A stretch of 64,000 nt of DNA from positions 186,001-250,000 of the forward strand of contig NZ_AQGU01000025.1 of assembly GCF_014905615.1 (NCBI RefSeq). The letters are read 5' to 3'. This DNA is from Pseudoalteromonas aliena SW19. Lineage in GTDB: Bacteria > Pseudomonadota > Gammaproteobacteria > Enterobacterales > Alteromonadaceae. Made by a program: the position numbers and the translations under genes. Of this stretch, positions 58,186 to 64,000 are shown in pieces. Below the pieces are notes generated by a model. That model made no database searches. It worked only from the letters and a program-made list of their open reading frames with translations, and was not told where the DNA came from. Numbering within the stretch: the stretch's first letter is position 1; every line of letters begins with the position of its first letter.

Positions 58186-58473
58186 ATGTTTACATATAAT
58201 AAAAAGCAAATAAATAAAATAGGTACAAACAACGGCTGGTGAAAACGATATGTCTGCTGATGCACTAGGAGGTGACTTTATCGAAAGAGGAGTACGTAGT
58301 CGTGAAGAAGATTCTTATACCACTTCATTAGCGTTTTATTTTAATTATTCAATGGCAAGCAACAGATAATCTAGTGCTTAATATGGGCTTGCGTTATAGC
58401 CAGTTTGAAAACACTGTTTGAGATGGTCGTGCCTTCGTTGAATGTCTCGTTAGGCGCGCGTATTGAGTTTTAA
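58186..58473 (+). pseudogene. remnant of a TonB-dependent receptor gene
   Basis: An ATG with a good ribosome site (AAAGGAACATTTTT) opens MFTYNKKQINKIGTNNGW and then stops. Further on, different frames give GENDMSADALGGDFIERGV with REEDSYTTSLAFYFNY (58238 on), then WQATDNLVLNMGLRYSQFEN (about 58349-58419), and finally SLNVSLGARIEF followed by TAA (58471-58473). The last two are typical late-barrel strand and aromatic C-terminus of TonB receptors. So most of an originally about 2.5-3 kb gene is deleted and the rest is frameshifted. The operator and a terminator remain. Confidence 0.62.
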
Positions 58474-58580
58474 TTTTCCCCTAAAAGGTTGTAAGTTGTT
58501 TGAATAATGTGGTTGGTTTTTAGGTAAGTTAACCCTTAAATTTTGATTAGCGGTAGTTATAATTGACACATTACAACCTT

Positions 58581-58613
58581 AATGCTGAACAGGAAACTGT
58601 TCGGCATTTTTAT
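58581..58613 (+). terminator. terminator of the relict receptor gene
   Basis: AATGCTGAACA pairs with TGTTCGGCATT (one G-U pair) and a T run follows. Confidence 0.72.
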
Positions 58614-58651
58614 TGGCATATATAGATTAGTTAAAACTTTATTAAAAGTAT

Positions 58652-58663
58652 GCTGTATGCAAA
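58652..58663. promoter_or_regulatory. weak GntR-type operator before the cyclodeaminase-like gene
   Basis: GCTGTATGCAAA, matching ATTGTATGCAAT at 9 of 12 positions with the core TGTATGCAA intact; 102 bases before the start. Confidence 0.4.
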
Positions 58664-58765
58664 ATTGGTTTGTTTCTACTATGGTACATGTCTTAATCGT
58701 GTGCTAATGCAATCAATGGTCAAATTGTACTTATACACCGACATTATTTAAATTGGAGTCTAAAC

Positions 58766-59710
58766 ATGAAAATAATAAATGCAGAACACATTGATGATGC
58801 TCTTAATTTTGAATCATTGCTAATTGCACTACAAAAAGGTTTTGCATCTAACTTTTGCATGCCTAAACGCAATGTATACGAGCTTGAGCCCACTAAGACA
58901 AATCGTGATGCCTTTGCTGTATTACCTGCGTGGAATGAACAAGTTATTGGTGTTAAGGCGTTTACTTATTTCCCTAGCAATACACACACAGAATATGACT
59001 CGTTATATTCCAAAATTATGTTGTTCTCACGGGATCATGGCGAGCCCTTAGCTTTGGTGGATGGCACGCGCATTACGCTGTGGCGCACCGCAGCCGTATC
59101 AGCCTTAGCGAGCCGGTATTTATCCAGAGAAAACAGCAATCACTTAGTTTTTTTTGGTAGTGGTAACTTAGCGTTATACATGGTCAAGGCACATTTAACG
59201 GTTCGTAATTTTACTCGGGTGACATTAATTGCACGTAATGTTGAAAAAGTAACGGCATTACAACATTCGCTTGAGCAGGCATTTCCTTATATCGATTTTG
59301 TTATGGGTAAAAGTACCGAGGAAGTTATTTTTAGCGCCGATGTGATCAGCTGTGCAACAGGGTCGCCAACGCCTTTATTTAACGGCGCATGGTTAAAACC
59401 GGGCACTCATGTTGATCTAATTGGTAATCATCATAGTGAGCAACGTGAATGCGACACGACAACGATTACCCGCAGTCATGTATACGTTGATAGCAGAGTA
59501 AATGTGCTAGGCGAGGCTGGCGAGGTGCTGCAACCCATTAAAGAAGGAGTGTTTAGAGCACACGATATTCGCGCTGAGTTATCCGATTTGGCAAAAGTAA
59601 ATAGCTACGCCCGTTTTAATGAAACAGATATTACGGTATTCAAATCGGTAGGAACGGCGCTGAGCGATTTGATTGCAGCGAATAGCGTTTACCAATCATT
59701 AGAAGGTTAA
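58766..59710 (+). CDS. ornithine cyclodeaminase/mu-crystallin family, probable pyrroline-2-carboxylate reductase
   Basis: 314 residues; Rossmann motif FFGSGNLALYMVKAHL (about 128-143) and the GVKAFTYFPSN ... LVDGTRITLWRTAAVSALAS block of the family. In hydroxyproline clusters such proteins reduce pyrroline-2-carboxylate to L-proline (trans-3-hydroxyproline branch). Ornithine cyclodeaminase activity is less likely given the context. ATTGGAGTCTAAAC ribosome site. No trans-3-hydroxyproline dehydratase was found in the window. Confidence 0.82.
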   Translation: MKIINAEHIDDALNFESLLIALQKGFASNFCMPKRNVYELEPTKTNRDAFAVLPAWNEQVIGVKAFTYFPSNTHTEYDSLYSKIMLFSRDHGEPLALVDGTRITLWRTAAVSALASRYLSRENSNHLVFFGSGNLALYMVKAHLTVRNFTRVTLIARNVEKVTALQHSLEQAFPYIDFVMGKSTEEVIFSADVISCATGSPTPLFNGAWLKPGTHVDLIGNHHSEQRECDTTTITRSHVYVDSRVNVLGEAGEVLQPIKEGVFRAHDIRAELSDLAKVNSYARFNETDITVFKSVGTALSDLIAANSVYQSLEG

Positions 59711-59716
59711 TATTTG

Positions 59717-60115
59717 ATGACTAATATGCTATTAATTTTGAGTGTGTGTTTTATTGGTGCTGGTTTACTGCCATTTTTTAGATGGTTGAAATGTAAAATA
59801 CGCAAACATCATTGGCGAGTATGTGAAATTAGCACAATTACGTCAGTGGTTAATACACGGGTATCACCTTTGGATCTCGTTCAACAGCAGTCAATGCTGG
59901 TTAGTTTTCGTTTTAATGGTGATATGCACAGTGTCGTGGTTGACTTAGATGAGCCCTTATTTAACTTATACAAACAAGGGCAGTCGTGTACATTGTTGGT
60001 TGATAAAGACAACCCATCGAGGGTCTATAAAAATGCGCTGCTTTGGCAGAACTTTGGTTCTATATGGCTTTTTGCAGGGTTGGCTTTACTTGGTCTAAGT
60101 CATTTCATTAACTAG
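59717..60115 (+). CDS. small two-TM membrane protein (DUF3592-like)
   Basis: 132 residues from the ATG at 59717 (AAGG upstream). Membrane segments at about 4-20 and 110-130 enclose a soluble beta-rich part (VSFRFNGDMHSVVVDLDEP, LLVDKDNPSRVYKN), the arrangement of DUF3592-type proteins. Function unknown. It begins six bases after the cyclodeaminase-like gene and is probably cotranscribed. Confidence 0.7.
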   Translation: MTNMLLILSVCFIGAGLLPFFRWLKCKIRKHHWRVCEISTITSVVNTRVSPLDLVQQQSMLVSFRFNGDMHSVVVDLDEPLFNLYKQGQSCTLLVDKDNPSRVYKNALLWQNFGSIWLFAGLALLGLSHFIN

Positions 60116-60156
60116 CCTGAACTCTGTAAGGTAGATTTATTATTCAGAGCTTAGAT
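60113..60156. repeat. family B deletion remnant
   Basis: TAGCCTGAACTCTG joined directly to AGATTTATTATTCAGAGCTTAGAT: both ends of family B with the whole centre deleted. It provides the TAG that ends the DUF3592-like gene. Confidence 0.6.
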
Positions 60157-60157
60157 C

Positions 60158-60194
60158 AATTAACAACAAGCGTTAATACTGCTTGTTGTTAATT
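60158..60194. repeat. perfect 14-bp inverted repeat over the bioA stop codon
   Basis: AATTAACAACAAGC (60158-60171) and GCTTGTTGTTAATT (60181-60194), spacer nine bases containing the bioA stop. May end the bioA transcript, though no T run follows. Confidence 0.65.
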
Positions 60195-61471
60195 GCCTTA
60201 TAAATAGCATCACACAGTGCTTTAATACTTTCGTCATCACTTATATACGGTGGCATTAAATAAATTAGTTTACCAAAGGGACGTATCCATACGCCTTGCT
60301 TTACAAAATAAGCCTGAATTTTAGCAACATCAACATTCCCCGCAGCATCGTTGAGTTCAACAACACCTATTGCGCCTAAAATACGCACATTAGCAACCGC
60401 ATCTAGTTCACTGCATTTATTAAGTTGTTGTAGTTGGGTATTAATTTGGTTTATTCGGTGTTTCCAGTTTTGCTCAAGTAACAAGTCAATGCTTGCACAG
60501 GCCGCTGCACAAGCAAGCGGATTACCCATAAAAGTAGGGCCATGCATTAGAACACCCGCTTCACCTTCGCTTATGCCAATGGCTATTTTATCGCTAGTTA
60601 TAGTGGCCGATAGCGTCATCGAGCCGCCAGTTAATGCTTTACCAATACACATTATATCGGGCTCTATATTGGCGTGCTCTACAGCAAATAATTTACCTGT
60701 ACGGCCAAAGCCTGTGGCAATTTCGTCACAAATTAGCAGTACATTATAGTGGGTGCATAATTTACGGACGCAGGCTAAATAATCAGGGTGATAAAAGTTC
60801 ATACCCCCCGCGTTTTGTACAATAGGCTCAATTATAAAGGCGGCTACTTGGTTGTGGTTTGCTTTAAAGTATTCTTCAAGCTCTCGGGCTTCTGCTTGGT
60901 TAAATTTGCTTCCAAACTTACTTACTGGCGCGGGTACAAAAACATGCTCAGGTAAAAAGCCTCTATACAAACTATGCATTGAGTTAACGGGGTCACATAC
61001 GCTCATAGCTGCAAAGGTGTCGCCATGGTAGCCCTTGTAAGGTGTCATTAGCTTTTGTTTTGTAGTAATACCTTGGCTTAACCAATATTGCAACGCCATT
61101 TTTATAGCCACTTCTACGCTAACTGATCCGCTGTCGGCTAAAAACACTCTAGTTAAACTAGGCGGCGTTATATTTACTATTTTTTTGCACAGCTCAACTG
61201 CGCTGTTATGCGTAATACCGCCAAACATAATGTGGCTCATATTATTAATTTGCTCAATCATGGCGTTATTTATAACCGGGTGGTTATAGCCATGTATTGC
61301 GCTCCACCACGAGGCCATCCCATCGATTAATTGCTCGCCAGTTTCAAGGTGAATAATATTGTGATTGGCATGTGTAACGGGGTATACCGGAATTGGCTTA
61401 GTCATAGATGTATATGGATGCCAAATGTGCTCACGATCAAAATCAAGGTCAATCGTATTCTTTTTAGTCAT
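60173..61471 (-). CDS. bioA: adenosylmethionine-8-amino-7-oxononanoate aminotransferase
   Basis: Third-stage enzyme of biotin synthesis (KAPA to DAPA), PLP-dependent class III aminotransferase. 432 residues: FDREHIWHPYTSM start as in E. coli BioA, LIDGMASWWSAIHGYNHP, LICDEIATGFGRTGK, and the PLP lysine in CIGKALTGGSMTLSA. Divergent from bioB. The ATG at 61471 has no ribosome site and abuts the BirA-type operator; translation may be leaderless. Confidence 0.96.
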   Translation of the reverse strand: MTKKNTIDLDFDREHIWHPYTSMTKPIPVYPVTHANHNIIHLETGEQLIDGMASWWSAIHGYNHPVINNAMIEQINNMSHIMFGGITHNSAVELCKKIVNITPPSLTRVFLADSGSVSVEVAIKMALQYWLSQGITTKQKLMTPYKGYHGDTFAAMSVCDPVNSMHSLYRGFLPEHVFVPAPVSKFGSKFNQAEARELEEYFKANHNQVAAFIIEPIVQNAGGMNFYHPDYLACVRKLCTHYNVLLICDEIATGFGRTGKLFAVEHANIEPDIMCIGKALTGGSMTLSATITSDKIAIGISEGEAGVLMHGPTFMGNPLACAAACASIDLLLEQNWKHRINQINTQLQQLNKCSELDAVANVRILGAIGVVELNDAAGNVDVAKIQAYFVKQGVWIRPFGKLIYLMPPYISDDESIKALCDAIYKAINNKQY

Positions 61472-61505
61472 ATGTAAACTTTATCTTGCTGGACTTCGTT
61501 GACAA
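61472..61505. promoter_or_regulatory. BirA operator between bioA and bioB
   Basis: ATGTAAACT-N16-CGTTGACAA, matching the known TTGTAAACC-N16-GGTTTACAA arrangement in spacing and most positions. TTGACA (61499-61504) and TAGACT (61521-61526) form a likely bioB promoter, so biotin-bound BirA would block both directions. Confidence 0.8.
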
Positions 61506-61565
61506 TGGTACTTCAACTCGTAGACTAAGCCAATATAACCGTCATGAAAAAAATAAGAGAGTATT

Positions 61566-62606
61566 ATGGAACTTGCACCTGTTCGTCACGATTGGACCCA
61601 CGCTGAAGTTAAAGCATTATTTGAAATGCCATTTAACGATTTACTGTTTAAAGCCGCATCGGTTCACCGTGCTAACTTCAACCCCAATGAAGTGCAAATT
61701 TCTACGTTGTTATCAATTAAAACAGGCGCTTGCCCAGAAGACTGTAAGTATTGCCCGCAATCTGGCCATTACCGAACAGATTTAGAACGTGAACGCTTAA
61801 TAGAAGTAGAAAAAGTAGTAGAGCAAGCGCGCCTTGCAAAACAAAAAGGCGCGACGCGTTTTTGTATGGGGGCTGCATGGTCAGATCCAAAAGACAGAGA
61901 TATGCCATACATTTCGCAAATGGTTAAAGAAGTAAAAGAGCTAGGGTTAGAGACCTGCATGACGCTGGGTAAACTCACAAACGAAAAAGCCCATGAACTT
62001 CGTGACGCAGGGCTTGATTACTACAATCACAACCTCGACACGTCACCTGAGTATTACGAGCAAATTATATCAACCCGTACTTTTCAAGATAGATTAAATA
62101 CCATTGATCACGTCCGCGATGCCGGTATGAAAGTATGCTCGGGCGGAATAGTCGGTATGGGCGAGCAAGCAAGTGACCGCTTTGGACTACTTATGCAGCT
62201 AGCTAATTTGCCACAACAGCCAGAAAGCGTGCCTATTAATATGCTGGTTAAAGTAAAAGGCACACCGCTTGAAAACGCAGATGATTTAGATCATTTTGAA
62301 TTTATACGTACCATAGCAACAGCGCGTATTATGATGCCACACAGTTATGTACGTTTATCGGCGGGGCGTAACGCAATGAACGAGCAAATGCAATCAATGT
62401 GCTTTTTTGCAGGCGCTAACTCAATATTTTATGGTGATAAGCTACTTACCACCGAAAACCCAGACGCTGATGCCGATATGAACCTAATTAAAAAACTAGG
62501 CATGAACCCAGAAAAACGTCACGACTATTCAGACGAAGCAGTTGAAGCCTCGCTTTCATCGCAAGTAGCCGACAAAGCAACCTCTGAATTGTTTTACGAA
62601 GCGTAG
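61566..62606 (+). CDS. bioB: biotin synthase
   Basis: Radical-SAM enzyme inserting sulfur into dethiobiotin. 346 residues; the SAM-cluster cysteines are Cys56, Cys60 and Cys63 (CPEDCKYC), followed by [30 protein letters not shown] and the late [16 protein letters not shown] motif. AGAGAGTATT ribosome site. bioF follows after 14 bases. Confidence 0.98.
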   Translation: MELAPVRHDWTHAEVKALFEMPFNDLLFKAASVHRANFNPNEVQISTLLSIKTGACPEDCKYCPQSGHYRTDLERERLIEVEKVVEQARLAKQKGATRFCMGAAWSDPKDRDMPYISQMVKEVKELGLETCMTLGKLTNEKAHELRDAGLDYYNHNLDTSPEYYEQIISTRTFQDRLNTIDHVRDAGMKVCSGGIVGMGEQASDRFGLLMQLANLPQQPESVPINMLVKVKGTPLENADDLDHFEFIRTIATARIMMPHSYVRLSAGRNAMNEQMQSMCFFAGANSIFYGDKLLTTENPDADADMNLIKKLGMNPEKRHDYSDEAVEASLSSQVADKATSELFYEA

Positions 62607-62620
62607 GCTTTTTTATATTT

Positions 62621-63778
62621 ATGCCTTTTGATTTTATAAAAACGCATCTACAGGCTCGCCTGCAAGATGCACTGCTTCGTAAACGCCACGTAGTAGAGTA
62701 TGCTACAGCGCGTACCATAACGGTTAATGACAAAACCTACCTTAATTTTGCCAGTAACGACTACTTAGGGTTTGGTGACGTGGTTGTTAACCTTAATGAC
62801 TCCCACGCATTAGGGAGTCACAGCTCTGCATTAGTGACAGGTTATCAGGCGCAACAAAAAGCGCTTGAGCAATACTTATGCGAGCAATTTGGTTATGGCG
62901 CAGGCATGTTGTTTAACTCAGGGTTTAGTGCAAATAGCAGCGTAATTAAAGCGTTGTTTCAAGATAAAGCCGCTGCACAAAACAGCGCTATTTTTCAAGA
63001 TAAGTTAAATCATGCAAGCTTGATTGACGGTGCTTTGCACTCTAACGCGGCTTTAGTGCGTTTTAATCATAACGAAATGAACCACCTACGTTCACGGCTC
63101 GAAAAATCAAAAGCGCAAAACAAGCTTATTATAAGCGAAGGCGTGTTTTCGATGGATGGCGATACCGCGCCTCTTAAAGAATTACTCGCACTTGCAAAAC
63201 AGCACAACGCATGGCTAATGATTGACGACGCACACGGCTTTGGTGCATTAGGCAAAACAGGTTTAGGCAGTTGCGAAGTACTTTTAGAAGAGGGCATTAC
63301 ACTGCCAGATATATTAGTCATTACCTTTGGTAAATCAGTGGCTAGTAGTGGCGCGTGTGTATTAGGCAATAAACAGTTTATTGAATACATGCTGCAGTTT
63401 AATCGCGATTATACCTATTCAACCGCTATGTCGCCGCTAATGGCAAACCACACACTTGCGCGTATTAAAAGCATAAAAATAGCTGATGATAAGCGCGATA
63501 AGCTAAGTGCAAATATCGCATTATTTAAGCAACTCGCTAACACCCATAATATTGCAGTAATGGAGTCAAACACAGCCATACAACCCATTGTATTAGGCTG
63601 CGCTGAGCAAACGTTGCAAGCGGCAGATAAACTTAAACAACAGGGCATTTGGCTCACGGCTATTCGCCCACCCACGGTTGCACATAACACCTCACGTTTA
63701 CGCATTACTTTAACCGCCGCACATACTGAGCAAGACATAACGCATTTAGTTAAGCATTTAGTAGGTGCAATAGCATGA
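62621..63778 (+). CDS. bioF: 8-amino-7-oxononanoate synthase
   Basis: PLP enzyme condensing pimeloyl-ACP with alanine. 385 residues; NDYLGFGD, GMLFNSGFSANSSVIKAL, MIDDAHGFGALGKTG and the PLP lysine Lys238 in TFGKSVASSGA. Its TGA overlaps the next ATG (ATGA), coupling it to bioC. Confidence 0.97.
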   Translation: MPFDFIKTHLQARLQDALLRKRHVVEYATARTITVNDKTYLNFASNDYLGFGDVVVNLNDSHALGSHSSALVTGYQAQQKALEQYLCEQFGYGAGMLFNSGFSANSSVIKALFQDKAAAQNSAIFQDKLNHASLIDGALHSNAALVRFNHNEMNHLRSRLEKSKAQNKLIISEGVFSMDGDTAPLKELLALAKQHNAWLMIDDAHGFGALGKTGLGSCEVLLEEGITLPDILVITFGKSVASSGACVLGNKQFIEYMLQFNRDYTYSTAMSPLMANHTLARIKSIKIADDKRDKLSANIALFKQLANTHNIAVMESNTAIQPIVLGCAEQTLQAADKLKQQGIWLTAIRPPTVAHNTSRLRITLTAAHTEQDITHLVKHLVGAIA

Positions 63779-64000
63779 CTGCTCAGCCAGTATTAAAAAC
63801 AGATTTAATGCAAACACGTAAAGTAAAACCGTGCCTAGTGAGTAGCGAGTTAAATAGAGAGTTAAATAAAGAGTTAACTAGCGAATTGGATAAAGAGCTA
63901 AGCAAGGAGCTTAAAAAGTCCACCCAAAGTAAGTTTTCAAAAGCAGCTGAGCATTATAACACCCATGCAAATGTACAAAAACACGCAGCGAGCGATCTAT
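63775..64000 (+). CDS. bioC: malonyl-ACP O-methyltransferase, 3' end outside window
   Basis: Partial: 75 codons visible and open to the end. Recognised by position after bioF with an ATGA overlap and by KFSKAAEHYNTHANVQKHAA, which is the N-terminal helix of BioC methyltransferases. Unusually it is preceded by a 48-residue extension containing six tandem tetrapeptides ELNR, ELNK, ELTS, ELDK, ELSK, ELKK (63847-63918). Confidence 0.8.
   Translation, partial: MTAQPVLKTDLMQTRKVKPCLVSSELNRELNKELTSELDKELSKELKKSTQSKFSKAAEHYNTHANVQKHAASDL

Noticed and set aside
60351..60749. Plus-strand frame of 132 codons inside bioA
   Set aside because: Antisense shadow of bioA.
1..64000. tRNA or rRNA genes, CRISPR arrays, transposases, phage genes
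   Set aside because: None seen on either strand; repeats present are dispersed, not regularly spaced arrays, and have no coding capacity.

Overview
The window looks like a chromosomal segment of a marine gammaproteobacterium of the Alteromonadales, most likely Pseudoalteromonas. This is inferred from the AT-rich coding style, the protein sequences (TopA, ProS, AsnS, BioA/B/F, EtfAB) and the gene types: TonB-dependent receptors next to glycoside hydrolases, a Vibrio-type collagenase, and a NagX-like membrane protein. No rRNA, tRNA, CRISPR array, phage or transposase gene was seen.

Layout. 1-2457: 3' part of a large Ig-like surface protein. 2717-6955: topA, a small secreted protein and a YqhA-family membrane protein. 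7010-21382: an alpha-glucan (maltodextrin/starch) utilisation locus with alpha-glucosidase, TonB receptor, tryptophan-halogenase-like flavoprotein, two GH13 enzymes, an MFS sugar permease and a GH15 glucoamylase. Three near-identical palindromes of the form TGMATACGTATGCA lie in its promoters, but no regulator is present. 21600-24310: small accessory genes (two GNAT acetyltransferases, a GFA-type zinc protein and a wrecked third GNAT gene). 24735-35519: hybrid sensor kinase, LpxH-like phosphatase, proS, trmO, an outer-membrane barrel protein, an acyl-CoA thioesterase and ETF-ubiquinone oxidoreductase, which is divergent from etfBA (35741-37417). 37559-40857: nagX with a NagR-like operator, asnS and a small P-loop protein. 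41832-44606: secreted M9 collagenase. 44710-49093: iron(III) ABC transporter with an unknown periplasmic protein under a Fur box. 49697-59710: hydroxyproline catabolism. 60173-64000: biotin genes bioA, bioB-bioF-bioC with a BirA-type operator.

The most interesting pattern is a probable collagen-to-hydroxyproline regulon. The palindrome ATTGTATACAAT occurs exactly upstream of the collagenase gene and again, about 10.7 kb away, upstream of the hydroxyproline epimerase operon. One-base variants precede the deaminase gene (57338) and a decayed TonB-receptor gene (58186). Weaker versions precede the GntR/FCD regulator gene itself and the ornithine-cyclodeaminase-like gene. Together these genes would cut collagen, hydrolyse prolyl peptides (M24 peptidase), and convert hydroxyproline to 2-oxoglutarate.

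The intergenic spaces are populated by at least three families of short non-coding repeats with terminal inverted repeats. They are MITE-like: about 313 bp with AGGGCGTGTTGACC ends, about 198 bp with TAACCTGAACTCTGG ends, and 159 bp with TACCAANCTGC ends. Several deletion derivatives are present. Coordinates, motifs and repeats were read by eye; family assignments rest on recalled motifs, not on database searches.
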